DNA of 49,881 nt from Arcobacter sp. F2176 (GTDB lineage Bacteria; Campylobacterota; Campylobacteria; Campylobacterales; Arcobacteraceae), in the NCBI RefSeq assembly GCF_004116465.1, contig NZ_PDJV01000019.1, positions 1 to 49,881 of the forward strand. Direction: 5' to 3'. Both the position numbers and the translations under genes were made by a program. Positions within the stretch are counted from its first letter, which is position 1. The number at the start of each line of letters is the position of its first letter. The notes below the pieces were generated by a model, which made no database searches, was not told the DNA's origin, and saw only the letters and a list, made by a program, of their open reading frames with translations. Shown piece after piece: positions 18,226-26,866 of this stretch.

Positions 18226-19002
18226 ATGCTCCCAAGTTTATATATATCACATGGTAGTCCAGCTTTATGTATAATGGAAAACAGTACTACTTCATTTTTA
18301 AAAAATTTATCATCAAATTTTGATGAACCTAAATTTATCTTAGTTGTTTCAGCCCATTGGTTTACAAAAGATTTGAAAATATTATATGAAGAGAGTCCTC
18401 ATACTATACATGATTTTTATAATTTTCCAAAAGAATTATACCAGTTAAAATATGAAGCAAAAAGTGACTTAAATAAATGTGATGAAATAATAAATTTAAT
18501 TGAAAACTCTGGAATAGAAATAGAAAAAGATACTTCAAGAGGTGGCTTTGATCATGGAGTATGGTCACCTTTAAGTTTAATATATCCAAAAGCAGATATT
18601 CCAATTATTCAATTATCTTTACCTTTAAACTTTGATTGTAAAAAACTTTTTGAATTGGGAATAATTTTAAATAAATTAAGAGAAGATACTCTAATCATTG
18701 GAAGTGGTGCTATGACGCATAATCTCATGGACTTAAATTGGGAGAATGAACATGCAAAACCTATTTCTTATGCAAAAGAATTTAGAGATTGGGTTGTAGA
18801 TAATATTCAAAAAGGTAGTGTCAGTTCTTTATTAAATTATGAAAAAGAAGCTCCAAATTTACAAAAGAATCATCCCTCAAAAGAGCATTTTTTACCTTTA
18901 TTTGTAACTTTTGGTGCCTCAAATAATCATATTGGAGAATCTTTACACGATATTTATATGTATGGAAATCAATCTATGGATACAATAATATTTAAGAAAT
19001 AA
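18226..19002 (+). CDS. LigB/DODA-type extradiol dioxygenase (YgiD-like)
   Basis: The 258-residue protein belongs to the class III extradiol dioxygenase family that includes E. coli YgiD (4,5-DOPA dioxygenase). Metal-binding and catalytic histidines are visible in YISHGSP, VSAHWF, GFDHGVWSPL and SGAMTHNL. The family cleaves catechol rings with O2 using Fe2+ or Zn2+ in the cytoplasm. The gene lies 9 bases after the MarR gene and closes the pirin-MarR-dioxygenase run. In Gram-positive quinone-stress regulons (MhqR/YodB) MarR proteins also control ring-cleaving dioxygenases and flavin reductases, so the combination is telling. The natural substrate is unknown. Confidence 0.88.
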   Translation: MLPSLYISHGSPALCIMENSTTSFLKNLSSNFDEPKFILVVSAHWFTKDLKILYEESPHTIHDFYNFPKELYQLKYEAKSDLNKCDEIINLIENSGIEIEKDTSRGGFDHGVWSPLSLIYPKADIPIIQLSLPLNFDCKKLFELGIILNKLREDTLIIGSGAMTHNLMDLNWENEHAKPISYAKEFRDWVVDNIQKGSVSSLLNYEKEAPNLQKNHPSKEHFLPLFVTFGASNNHIGESLHDIYMYGNQSMDTIIFKK

Positions 19003-19090
19003 TCGATTAATAATAGTATTGTAGACTTTCATTGTTGGTTTTTAGAATAACAAGTTTTAGGTTTTTATTCAGTATAAAAAAGGAGTACAT

Positions 19091-19732
19091 ATGATTCAAT
19101 TATCAATTATCCCTATAGAAAATGGCCCTTTAAAAATTAAAAATTTAAGCAATGAAAATCTAAAAAATATACTATTTTATGACTATTTACCCATTACATT
19201 AAAAACAAGCACCTTTATTTGCAGATGTGGGAAATCTAAAAACCAACCTTTTTGTGATGGAACTCACCTAAAAGAAAATTTCAGTTCAAAAAAGAAATTA
19301 AAAGAAGAGATTATTCAAGTTTATAATTCAAAAGATGTAACTGTAACTTTTAATCGCTCTATTTGTGCTGGTAGTGCACAATGTGTTAATGAATTTCCCT
19401 CTATTTATAGCGCAGAAAGCTCACAAGACTGGATTAACTTAGATACAGAAACAACCCAAGAGATAATCAAGTCAATTGAAGCCTGTCCTTCTAGTGCCTT
19501 ATCCTATTCAATAGAAAATAAACAAATTATGCAAGATTATGAAAAAGAAAATATCAATATACTAAAAAATGGTCCAATTACTGTAGTTGGAGCAGTCGAT
19601 TTAAGAATTGAACATTGGTCATCATTTGCCAATAAAACTAAATTTACCCTATGCCGTTGTGGAGCATCAGAAAATAAACCATTTTGTGATTATTCCCATG
19701 CTTCACTAAAAGATGACTCATGTACTTTTTAA
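19091..19732 (+). CDS. CDGSH iron-sulfur protein with central ferredoxin-like domain
   Basis: Three cluster domains lie in 213 residues. Two are CDGSH-type 2Fe-2S sites: CRCGKSKNQPFCDGTH near residue 42, and CRCGASENKPFCDYSH near residue 193. Between them is a divergent 4Fe-4S mono-cluster domain (CAGSAQC ... CPSSAL; Fer4_19-type). CDGSH clusters have Cys3His coordination and are redox- and pH-labile, which suits electron transfer or stress sensing. A strong AAGGAG lies 5 bases before the ATG, 88 bases after the dioxygenase gene, so the gene may share the transcript or have its own promoter. It ends at a bidirectional terminator facing purM. Specific partner unknown. Confidence 0.88.
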   Translation: MIQLSIIPIENGPLKIKNLSNENLKNILFYDYLPITLKTSTFICRCGKSKNQPFCDGTHLKENFSSKKKLKEEIIQVYNSKDVTVTFNRSICAGSAQCVNEFPSIYSAESSQDWINLDTETTQEIIKSIEACPSSALSYSIENKQIMQDYEKENINILKNGPITVVGAVDLRIEHWSSFANKTKFTLCRCGASENKPFCDYSHASLKDDSCTF

Positions 19733-19740
19733 TATAAAAA

Positions 19741-19766
19741 AAGGTAAACCCAAAAGAGCTTACCTT
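19741..19766. terminator. Bidirectional terminator between the CDGSH gene and purM
   Basis: AAGGTAA / TTACCTT, 7 bp with a 12-base loop. On the minus strand it is followed by TTTTTTT, so it is a good intrinsic terminator for purM. On the plus strand, where A-runs follow, it is weaker. Confidence 0.65.
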
Positions 19767-19786
19767 AAAAAGAAAAAACTAAAAGC

Positions 19787-20782
19787 TTAGATAAACTCTA
19801 CGCCTTTTTCACCTTCAGCAATTTCTCCAATAACATATCCATCAGTATTAGCTAAAATGGCATCCACATTTGCAGGATTTACAACTAAAACCATACCAAC
19901 ACCCATATTAAATGTTCTATACATCTCTTCTACTTCAACATGTTTAGACATAAATTCAAAAATTGGTAATACTTTAATCTTACTTCTATCAACCACCGCT
20001 TTAAAATTATCTGGTAAAACTCTTGGTAAATTTTCAGTAATACCACCACCAGTGATATGGGCTAAAGCATTTATATTCTCTTTGTTTGCTTTGAACTCTT
20101 TTACATATATTCTAGTTGGCTCTAATAATACATCTTTTAATACTTTCCCTTGGAAATCATCATCTAAAGACATTCCAAGTTTTTCAAGTAGTAATTTTCT
20201 TACAAGCGAAAAACCATTTGAGTGAACTCCTGAAGATGGAAGTGCAATTAATGTATCCCCAATAGAGATTTTATCTATTCTATTTAACTCATCTTTTTCA
20301 GCAATCCCCACACAAAAACCAGCTAAATCAAAATCACCCTCTTTGTACATACCTGGCATCTCAGCAGTTTCCCCACCTACAAGTGCACATTCACTTCTAA
20401 TACACCCTTCAGCTATACCTTTTACAACTTGTGTTGCTTCTTCAACTTCTAATTTTGCAGTTGCATAATAATCTAAGAAAAATAGTGGCTCACCAAAATT
20501 GCATAATAAATCATTTGTACACATAGCAACTAAATCAATACCAACTGTGTCAAATTTTTTAGAATCAATTGCTAATTTTAATTTTGTTCCAACACCATCA
20601 GTTCCTGAAAGTAATACTGGTTTTTTGTAACCACTTGGTAACTCAAAGGCACCTGCAAAAGAACCTATTCCCCCAAGTACTCCAGGGATCATTGTTGATT
20701 TAACATATGGTTTAATATTTTCAACAAATTGATTTCCTGCGTCTATATCTACACCAGCATCTTTGTAACTAACTGTGCTCAT
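19787..20782 (-). CDS. purM: Phosphoribosylformylglycinamidine cyclo-ligase
   Basis: PurM (AIR synthetase) closes the imidazole ring in de novo purine synthesis, using ATP and FGAM. The 331-residue protein has the opening SYKDAGVDIDAGN, the LLSGTDGVGTKLKLA motif and the MCTNDLLCNFGEPLFFLDYYA segment of the family. It forms a single-gene minus-strand unit, convergent with the CDGSH gene and divergent from the speE-like gene. A TATAAT -10 on the minus strand lies inside the inverted repeat at 20839-20865. PurT, purA and purM are all in the window but in three different operons. Confidence 0.97.
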   Translation of the reverse strand: MSTVSYKDAGVDIDAGNQFVENIKPYVKSTMIPGVLGGIGSFAGAFELPSGYKKPVLLSGTDGVGTKLKLAIDSKKFDTVGIDLVAMCTNDLLCNFGEPLFFLDYYATAKLEVEEATQVVKGIAEGCIRSECALVGGETAEMPGMYKEGDFDLAGFCVGIAEKDELNRIDKISIGDTLIALPSSGVHSNGFSLVRKLLLEKLGMSLDDDFQGKVLKDVLLEPTRIYVKEFKANKENINALAHITGGGITENLPRVLPDNFKAVVDRSKIKVLPIFEFMSKHVEVEEMYRTFNMGVGMVLVVNPANVDAILANTDGYVIGEIAEGEKGVEFI

Positions 20783-20838
20783 TCTTCACCTTTTTTTTTA
20801 TTTTTACAATTAAAGTAATTATCTTTTATTAATTTAAA

Positions 20839-20865
20839 AAATTTTCGCTATTATAACGAAAATTT
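20839..20865. promoter_or_regulatory. Inverted repeat around the purM / speE-like divergent promoters
   Basis: AAATTTTCG and CGAAAATTT form a perfect 9-bp inverted repeat with a 9-base spacer that contains TATTAT on the plus strand and TATAAT on the minus strand. A dimeric regulator here would cover the -10 of purM and perhaps of the plus-strand gene. It does not resemble the E. coli PurR box. Function is inferred from position. Confidence 0.4.
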
Positions 20866-20886
20866 AATAAAATAAAAGGACTAATA

Positions 20887-21441
20887 ATGTCAAGTGTTGA
20901 AAACAAAAACTTTGCTTTTAATGAAATGATCGTTCATGTTCCCCTGTGTACGCACAAAGAACCTGAAAATATTTTAGTTATAGGAAACTGTGACGAAGAG
21001 TTAAAACAAGAAGTTGCAAAACATAAATTAAATGTAGAATATGGGGATATTTCTTTATTAAACTCTAAAAATGAAAAAAATATTGATGTAATAATTTTAA
21101 CTGATATAAATATTGATGAAATAGTTTTAGCAAATATTCAAAAAATTTTAAAAGATGATGGTTTAATTTCTTATAAAACAGAAAGTTATTCTAAAGATCC
21201 AGCTAAATTAAAAAGCGATTTAACAATTGCAGGATCTAATTTTTGGATTTGTATGCCATATAGTTTTGGACATACAACTTGTGTATTAGCATCTAAAAAA
21301 TATCATCCAACAGCTGATATTATTTTACAAAGATCTGATTTACTTGTGGACTTAAACTACTATTCTACAGAGATTCAACATGCATCTTTTGTATTTCCAA
21401 CTCATATTCAAAAAGAACTAACAGGTATTGCAAAGCGATAA
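20887..21441 (+). CDS. Spermidine synthase-like protein, shortened and probably non-catalytic
   Basis: The 184-residue protein is recognisably related to SpeE: an early NEMIVHVPLCTH segment (SpeE: YHEMLxHVPLxTH), ENILVIG before the SAM site, and a C-terminal YYSTEIQHASFVFP. The glycine-rich SAM motif GGGDGG is replaced by NCDEEL, the VEID acidic motif is not evident, and the DxxDP catalytic region reads ILTDINIDE. It is about 80-100 residues shorter than active enzymes (about 260-290 aa), with the loss mainly internal. Epsilonproteobacterial speE commonly sits beside coaE, as here. It may have lost aminopropyltransferase activity and been kept for another role. The frame is intact and there is a good ribosome site (AAAGGA). 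Confidence 0.75.
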   Translation: MSSVENKNFAFNEMIVHVPLCTHKEPENILVIGNCDEELKQEVAKHKLNVEYGDISLLNSKNEKNIDVIILTDINIDEIVLANIQKILKDDGLISYKTESYSKDPAKLKSDLTIAGSNFWICMPYSFGHTTCVLASKKYHPTADIILQRSDLLVDLNYYSTEIQHASFVFPTHIQKELTGIAKR

Positions 21442-21452
21442 GCTTTGCAATA
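21426..21452 (+). terminator. Hairpin overlapping the end of the speE-like gene
   Basis: Perfect 11-bp stem TATTGCAAAGC / GCTTTGCAATA with a 5-base loop. It includes the last codons and stop of the gene. No U-tract follows, so it may be a weak terminator or an RNA 3'-end structure before coaE. Confidence 0.5.
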
Positions 21453-21502
21453 CAAAACTCACTTTCCTTTTAAATTAATCAATTTTATAGTAAAATCTAA
21501 TA

Positions 21503-22093
21503 ATGAATAACGAAACATTTAAATATGCTGTGGCATTAACAGGTGGAATAGCCACAGGTAAAAGTACAGTTTGTAGTCTTTTTAAGCTACATGGCTTTTT
21601 AACAATTGATGCAGACAAAATAGCACATAAACTTTTAGACAGACATAGTAATAAAATAGCTTCAATGTTTGGGCAAGAGTATGTAGAAGATGGAAAGGTA
21701 CTTAGAAAAAAACTAGGACATATTATCTTTTCAAATCAAAAAAATAAGGAAAAATTGGAAAGTTTTATTCATCCTTTAATAAAAGAAGAGATAGAAAATG
21801 AGGCTTTAATCTTTGAAAAACAAGGGAAACCATATCTTATAGATATTCCTTTATTTTATGAAAAAATGAATTATCCTATTAAAAAATCTTTAGTGGTTTA
21901 TACCCCAAAAGAGATACAAATAGAAAGATTGATGAAAAGGGATAATATAAGCAAAGAAGAAGCAAAATTAAAAATTTCAAATCAAATGGATATAGAAGAA
22001 AAAAAGAAATTAGCAGATTTAGTAATTGATAATTCAACAAATTTAAAAAACCTTCAAAAAGAAGTTGAACGAGTTATAGGAGAACTTATATGA
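21503..22093 (+). CDS. coaE: Dephospho-CoA kinase
   Basis: CoaE phosphorylates the 3'-hydroxyl of dephospho-CoA, the last step of coenzyme A synthesis. The P-loop is ALTGGIATGKST, followed by the substrate segment IDADKIAH and the LVIDNS motif near the C-terminus. The length of 196 residues is typical. The stop overlaps the dapF start by 4 bases, tying the two in one operon, and the speE-like gene lies 61 bases upstream. No strong Shine-Dalgarno is visible before the ATG. Confidence 0.95.
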   Translation: MNNETFKYAVALTGGIATGKSTVCSLFKLHGFLTIDADKIAHKLLDRHSNKIASMFGQEYVEDGKVLRKKLGHIIFSNQKNKEKLESFIHPLIKEEIENEALIFEKQGKPYLIDIPLFYEKMNYPIKKSLVVYTPKEIQIERLMKRDNISKEEAKLKISNQMDIEEKKKLADLVIDNSTNLKNLQKEVERVIGELI

Positions 22094-22827
22094 CATATAC
22101 AAAATACAGCGCCAGTGGAAATGACTTTGTGATTTTTCATACACTAATAAAAAAAGACTATTCCCAAGATGCTATAAATCTATGTAATAGAACTGAAGGT
22201 ATTGGTGCAGATGGATTAATTGTTATTGTGCCAAGTGAAACAGCTGATTTTGAATGGCTTTTTTATAATAGTGATGGTAGCGATGCTGCTATGTGTGGAA
22301 ATGGTACAAGAGCAGTAGCACACTATGCTTATAATAATGGTTTAGCTCCTTCAAATATGAAGTTTTTGACAGAAGCTGGATTTATACAATCAATTGTTGA
22401 TGGAAATATTGTGGAAACACAAATGACTAAACCAATTGTAATAAAAGAAGAGTTTGAACAAGAGGGTTTAACTTGGTATTTAATCGATACGGGCGTTCCT
22501 CATTTAGTAACAATCGTTAATGATTTGGATAAATATGACCATGACTTATGCGCAAAAATGAGATATGAACATAATGCAAATGTAAACTTTGCAAAAATTG
22601 AAGATGAGAAAATATTTGTTAGAACCTATGAAAGAGGTGTTGAAGGCGAAACCTTAGCATGTGGAACAGGAATGGTTGCATGTTTTCTAAGGGCAAATGC
22701 TTTAGGATTGGTAGATAGCAAATCTTTTATTTATCCAAAAAGTAAAGAGGAATTAACAGTAAGTATAAGAGATGGCGAACTCTTTTTTAAAGGTGCAGTA
22801 AAAAAAGTTTTTGTAACAGAGATATAA
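22090..22827 (+). CDS. dapF: Diaminopimelate epimerase
   Basis: DapF interconverts LL- and meso-diaminopimelate for lysine and peptidoglycan. It is a cofactor-free two-cysteine racemase: the catalytic pair is in AAMCGNGTRAVAHYA and ETLACGTGMVAC, and the SGNDFVIF opening is conserved. At 245 residues it is at the short end of the family, as in other Campylobacterota. AGGAGA precedes the ATG. It overlaps coaE by 4 bases and the glucosaminidase gene follows after 8 bases; both dapF and that gene serve the cell wall. Confidence 0.96.
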   Translation: MTYTKYSASGNDFVIFHTLIKKDYSQDAINLCNRTEGIGADGLIVIVPSETADFEWLFYNSDGSDAAMCGNGTRAVAHYAYNNGLAPSNMKFLTEAGFIQSIVDGNIVETQMTKPIVIKEEFEQEGLTWYLIDTGVPHLVTIVNDLDKYDHDLCAKMRYEHNANVNFAKIEDEKIFVRTYERGVEGETLACGTGMVACFLRANALGLVDSKSFIYPKSKEELTVSIRDGELFFKGAVKKVFVTEI

Positions 22828-22835
22828 GAAATAAA

Positions 22836-23606
22836 ATGAAAAAAATCTTATTCTTACTTTCAACTCTCTTTCTAATCAATAGTTATGCTGAAACTACTGG
22901 TTTCCCAGATGAATATTATGAGATGAGAGCAACTACTAAAAAGCAAGACTATTTTTTCGACTACTTATATCCATACATTGAACATGCTAACAAAAAGATA
23001 TTAAAAAATAGAGAATTTATCTTAAAAATGAGATTAGATAAACATTTTGCTAGAAGAAGTGAAAATGTAAAAAGACTTACTTTAATAGCTAAAAGATATA
23101 GAGTAGATAGTATTTATGATTATAAAAAACTTTTACTTAGAGTAAATATTGTACCACCCTCTTTAGCTTTAGCTCAAGCTGCTGTTGAAAGTGGCTGGGG
23201 AACAAGTAGATTTGTTAGAGAAGGGAATAATCTATTTGGGCATTGGACGTATGGTAAAAATGGAGAAAAAGGAATGGTTCCTCTAAATAGAGATGCAAAT
23301 GCTACACATATGGTAAGAATATTTGAATCTTTTGAAAAATCTATTTCTTCTTATATGTTAAATTTAAATAGAACAAATGCCTACACTTCATTTAGAATGT
23401 TGCGTTCACATTTTCAGAAAATGGAAAAAGATCTATCTGGTTTAGTTTTAAGTCAAACCTTAATAAATTATTCTCAAATAAAAGAAAGATACTTAAGAAT
23501 ATTAAAAATTGTTATACAAAGTAATAACCTAAAAAGATATGATGAAAAATTTTACAAAAACTTAAAAAAGGAAAAAAATGAAATTTGGGACTCCCTTAAA
23601 ATCTAA
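22836..23606 (+). CDS. Secreted glucosaminidase-domain protein (Bax-like)
   Basis: The 256-residue precursor has a signal peptide (about 1-18, [17 protein letters not shown]) and a glucosaminidase/lysozyme-fold domain. The catalytic region is [27 protein letters not shown], containing the conserved glutamate of the E-S-x-W-G-x-S motif. Relatives include E. coli Bax and flagellar FlgJ-type hydrolases, which cut beta-1,4 links in peptidoglycan. It is 8 bases after dapF and overlaps purT by 29 bases, so it lies inside one plus-strand operon. Exact bond specificity is unknown. Confidence 0.88.
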   Translation: MKKILFLLSTLFLINSYAETTGFPDEYYEMRATTKKQDYFFDYLYPYIEHANKKILKNREFILKMRLDKHFARRSENVKRLTLIAKRYRVDSIYDYKKLLLRVNIVPPSLALAQAAVESGWGTSRFVREGNNLFGHWTYGKNGEKGMVPLNRDANATHMVRIFESFEKSISSYMLNLNRTNAYTSFRMLRSHFQKMEKDLSGLVLSQTLINYSQIKERYLRILKIVIQSNNLKRYDEKFYKNLKKEKNEIWDSLKI

Positions 23607-24747
23607 TTCAATTAAAATAATGTTACTTGGAAGTGGTGAACTTGGTAAAGAAGTTATAATTGAAACTCAAAGATTAGGTATTGAAACTATTGCCGTTGAT
23701 AGTTATAACAATGCTCCTGCACAACTTGTTGCTAATAAAGCTTATACAATCAATATGAAAAATAAAAATGAAATATTAGATGTAATTAGAAGAGAAAAGC
23801 CTGATTATATTTTACCAGAAGTTGAAGCAATCAATATTGATGCTTTATTTACTGCTGAAAAAGAAGGATTTCATGTAATCCCAAATGCCGAAGCTGTAAA
23901 TAAAACAATGAATAGAAAAAACATACGAGAATTTGCAGCGGAAGAGTTAGAAATACCTACAAGTAAATATAAGTTTGTAAAAAGTTTTGATGAGCTAAAA
24001 AGTGCAGCAGAATATATTGGTTTTCCTTGTGTTATTAAGCCAGTAATGAGTAGTTCAGGACATGGGCAAAGTATTGCTAAAAGTGTTAAAGAATTAGAAA
24101 AATCATGGGAAATTGCAAAAGAAGCTAGAGGTGATGCTAGTGAATTAATTGTAGAAGAGTTTATCAAATTTGATTATGAGATTACACTTTTAACAGTAAG
24201 AAATGAAAAACAAACTATTTTTTGTGCCCCAATTGGACATATTCAAAAAGATGGTGACTATATCTTTTCATGGCAACCAATGAAGATGAGTGAGAAAGCA
24301 ATAAAAAAATCAGAAGAAATAGCTAAAAAAATTACTGATGGTTTAGGTGGTAGAGGTATTTTTGGAGTTGAGCTTTTTGTAAAAGGTGATGAAGTTTACT
24401 TTTCAGAAGTAAGCCCAAGACCACATGATACGGGAATGGTAACTATGATTACCCAATCTCAAAGTGAATTTGCACTTCATGTAAGAGCAGTACTTGGATT
24501 GCCTTTAAACTATATTCAATATGGAGCTGGAGCAAGTGCTGCATATAAAGCTGTTGCAGATACTTTTAATCCTATTATTGATATAAAAGATGAAGCATTT
24601 AGTGATAATTCATATGTTAGAGTTTTTGGAAAACCACAATCTCATGTGGGAAGAAGAATGGCTGTAGCACTTACTTTTGATAAAGATTCAAGTGATAAAG
24701 CCCTTAAAAATGCAAAAGAGATTATAAAAAACTTCTCTGATTGCTAA
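23578..24747 (+). CDS. purT: Formate-dependent GAR transformylase PurT
   Basis: PurT makes formyl-glycinamide ribotide from GAR, formate and ATP, the folate-independent third step of purine synthesis. It is an ATP-grasp enzyme of 389 residues. The opening [23 protein letters not shown] aligns with E. coli PurT from its first residues, so the start inside the preceding gene (29-base overlap) is correct, and AAGGAAAAA lies before it. SSSGHGQS and [12 protein letters not shown] are the ATP-grasp and metal segments. Use of formate fits an organism with active formate metabolism. A bidirectional terminator follows. Confidence 0.97.
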   Translation: MKFGTPLKSNSIKIMLLGSGELGKEVIIETQRLGIETIAVDSYNNAPAQLVANKAYTINMKNKNEILDVIRREKPDYILPEVEAINIDALFTAEKEGFHVIPNAEAVNKTMNRKNIREFAAEELEIPTSKYKFVKSFDELKSAAEYIGFPCVIKPVMSSSGHGQSIAKSVKELEKSWEIAKEARGDASELIVEEFIKFDYEITLLTVRNEKQTIFCAPIGHIQKDGDYIFSWQPMKMSEKAIKKSEEIAKKITDGLGGRGIFGVELFVKGDEVYFSEVSPRPHDTGMVTMITQSQSEFALHVRAVLGLPLNYIQYGAGASAAYKAVADTFNPIIDIKDEAFSDNSYVRVFGKPQSHVGRRMAVALTFDKDSSDKALKNAKEIIKNFSDC

Positions 24748-24750
24748 AAG

Positions 24751-24772
24751 ACTCTCTACTTTTGTAGAGAGT
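24751..24772. terminator. Bidirectional terminator between purT and the phnA-like gene
   Basis: Perfect 9-bp stem ACTCTCTAC / GTAGAGAGT with a TTTT loop between two convergent genes. On the minus strand CTTTT follows, on the plus strand TTATCTTA. Confidence 0.75.
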
Positions 24773-24777
24773 TTATC

Positions 24778-25326
24778 TTAAGACTTTTTCAAAAAACAAG
24801 TTTTTAAAAAGATTCTAACTCCATTTACTTTACCTTCAATGTGAGTTGGATCATCACCTAAAGATATTCCTTTTACAACTGTTCCTCTTTTTGCAGTAAA
24901 TCCAGCACCTTTTACTTCTAAGTCTTTTATAATAGTTACACTATCACCTGAGTTTAAAGTAACACCATTACTATCTTTTACAACTTCACCAGTAGATAGT
25001 CCTGCTTCTGCCCATTCTAAAGTTTCAGGTTCTAAATACATCATCTCAACTAAATCTTGAGCCCAACCTTCATCAATTGATAAGTTCTTTAATAATCTAT
25101 AAGCAACAACTTGTACAGCTGGAGTTTCGCTCCACATAGAATCATTTAAACATCTAAAGTGATTTGAATCCATTTTTGACTCATCTTCAATTTGCTCTTT
25201 ACATGTAGAACAAACTACAATTTTCTCATCTTTTGGTGCAACTTCAATTGCCTCAAGACCATCACTTGCTCCACAAAGTTCGCAAACACTACCACTTCTA
25301 TCTAAAAGATCCTTCTCTATACTCAT
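24778..25326 (-). CDS. PhnA domain zinc-ribbon protein
   Basis: The 182-residue protein has an N-terminal zinc-ribbon-like part with C-x2-C pairs (CELCGA and CSTCKEQ) and the C-terminal PhnA/YjdM SH3-like domain (LNSGDSVTIIKDLEVKGAGFTAKRGTVVKGI, about 125-155). Despite the historical name (alkylphosphonate uptake) YjdM/PhnA is not needed for phosphonate use and its role is unknown. It is a single gene on the minus strand, 39 bases upstream of the DUF420-like gene, and ends at the terminator shared with purT. No phosphonate genes are present. Confidence 0.87.
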   Translation of the reverse strand: MSIEKDLLDRSGSVCELCGASDGLEAIEVAPKDEKIVVCSTCKEQIEDESKMDSNHFRCLNDSMWSETPAVQVVAYRLLKNLSIDEGWAQDLVEMMYLEPETLEWAEAGLSTGEVVKDSNGVTLNSGDSVTIIKDLEVKGAGFTAKRGTVVKGISLGDDPTHIEGKVNGVRIFLKTCFLKKS

Positions 25327-25365
25327 TAAACTTCCTTATTCTTTTTTTGTATTTTAACATCTTTT

Positions 25366-25827
25366 TCAAAAAATAAACAAAAATAGATAAACAAATACTC
25401 CAGTTATACAACTAAGTAGTAAAAATACAAAGGTAATCTTCCCCTCTCGTATATGATTTGAAGTTTTTATCTCTTCTATTTTTCCATTTTGATATAAACT
25501 CATAGATTTTATAAATAACCTTATCCACAATACAGCAGCAATCAGTGCAATTATTATATGAAAAATCAAATATCCTACTAAAAAACCATGTGGAAGATTA
25601 CTCTGTTTTGCAAACTCAAAAAATCCACCATCTATTCTAATCATGATTTCAAAAAATACTAATACGAAAACTGTCAAAACTAAAATAAACCCTTGAGAAT
25701 AAAAGTGCAACTTGTACTGTTTATTTTTTGCAAAATATATACTAGCCATCACAAGAAATGGCAATATTGAAAAGAAAATTACCATCACATTCATATGAAG
25801 AGGTATATTATTACTTAAATCTTCCAT
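25366..25827 (-). CDS. Membrane protein, probably DUF420-like
   Basis: A 153-residue protein with four predicted membrane helices (roughly 13-30, 44-62, 83-107 and 132-152). Histidines near membrane ends (HMNVM, KLHFYSQG, HGFLVGY, LIFHII) resemble the DUF420/YozB group associated with haem-copper oxidase assembly or haem binding. The assignment is tentative. It starts 7 bases before the stop of the DUF523 gene's downstream side and shares its strand, so the two may be co-transcribed. No signal peptide. Without a profile search I would call it an unknown membrane protein with possible haem-ligating His. Confidence 0.5.
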   Translation of the reverse strand: MEDLSNNIPLHMNVMVIFFSILPFLVMASIYFAKNKQYKLHFYSQGFILVLTVFVLVFFEIMIRIDGGFFEFAKQSNLPHGFLVGYLIFHIIIALIAAVLWIRLFIKSMSLYQNGKIEEIKTSNHIREGKITFVFLLLSCITGVFVYLFLFIF

Positions 25828-25834
25828 TTGAATT

Positions 25835-26788
25835 CTATTTATTAGCTTTTAAATCAGATCTCAAAGCTAATTCAGCGGGATATGGATTTAAAAATTTTTG
25901 TTTTTTTAAGTATTCGATGTCATATCTACTAATATATATTTTGAACATCTTAACTATAGTTATAAGAGGAATAATCCCGTCTTTATACTCATCCATACTC
26001 ACAAGTAATAACTCTTTTTCTTCTTTTGAAATGTGCTTTTTAAAGTATCCAAAAATATGTAGCAAAACATTGTAAGTTTTATTAATAGTACTTTTTTCAC
26101 TTATTGCTTTTAAAAAACTTTGTTTGTATTCAGCTAAAATTCCTTCTAAAGGTTTTTTCTCATGATTTGCAACGATGTGTCCTAATTCTTTATAAAATTC
26201 TTGAGATTTTGCGTAAATTAAATATTTATATGAAGTATGAAACTCTACTAAATCATTAAACTCAATATCTTCTTTTTTTAATAACTCATGTAAGTCTTTA
26301 TAAGCAAAGATTTGCATTAAAAAATTTTCTTTCAACCAAGCATCATTAAGTCTTCCCTCTTCTTCTAAGGGTAAATAAGGATAAAATTCTTTTATTCTTT
26401 TTGCAAAAAGTCCTACACCTTCTTTTATACTTGGGGCATTTTTTTCTTGGTAAACTTTTACTCTTTCCATTCCACATGTTGGAGATTTTGATTTTAGAAT
26501 AAAGCCACAAATATCATCATCTGCTATTTGTTTTGCACAAGAGATTGAGATATCATCTAATTGTTTAGTTACATCCTTTGAACCATCGCTTGTAGTGACT
26601 TTTATATCTTCACTATTTCGAACCAATCTAATAGTCTCCCTTGGAGTTCCAAAAACAATACTCTCTGGACAATAAGGCACTATTTCAAAATATTTTTGAA
26701 GTATATTAAATACAAAGGCATCTCTTGAATGGGCTCCATCATAACGACAGAGATTCCCGATTAGACATGATGATATTCCTAGTTTCAT
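25835..26788 (-). CDS. DUF523 and DUF1722 fusion protein (YbgA-type)
   Basis: The 317-residue protein has an N-terminal DUF523 domain (about 1-145: GISSCLIGNLCRYDGAHSRD, the VPYCPE segment and the CGFILKSKSPTCGMERVKVY motif with conserved cysteines) and a C-terminal DUF1722/YbgA domain (about 185-300; FHTSYKYLIYAKS). The same fusion occurs in many proteobacteria, often near photolyase genes; none is seen here. The function of both domains is unproven; the cysteines suggest a metal or thiol role. It lies 78 bases after pgi with no clear shared transcript, and 7 bases before the membrane protein gene. Confidence 0.87.
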   Translation of the reverse strand: MKLGISSCLIGNLCRYDGAHSRDAFVFNILQKYFEIVPYCPESIVFGTPRETIRLVRNSEDIKVTTSDGSKDVTKQLDDISISCAKQIADDDICGFILKSKSPTCGMERVKVYQEKNAPSIKEGVGLFAKRIKEFYPYLPLEEEGRLNDAWLKENFLMQIFAYKDLHELLKKEDIEFNDLVEFHTSYKYLIYAKSQEFYKELGHIVANHEKKPLEGILAEYKQSFLKAISEKSTINKTYNVLLHIFGYFKKHISKEEKELLLVSMDEYKDGIIPLITIVKMFKIYISRYDIEYLKKQKFLNPYPAELALRSDLKANK

Positions 26789-26866
26789 AATCTTTCCTTA
26801 CATTTTTATAAAAGATTATACATTAATCCAAAAGTTTTTCATATCCCTATAGGAACACTCTATGCC

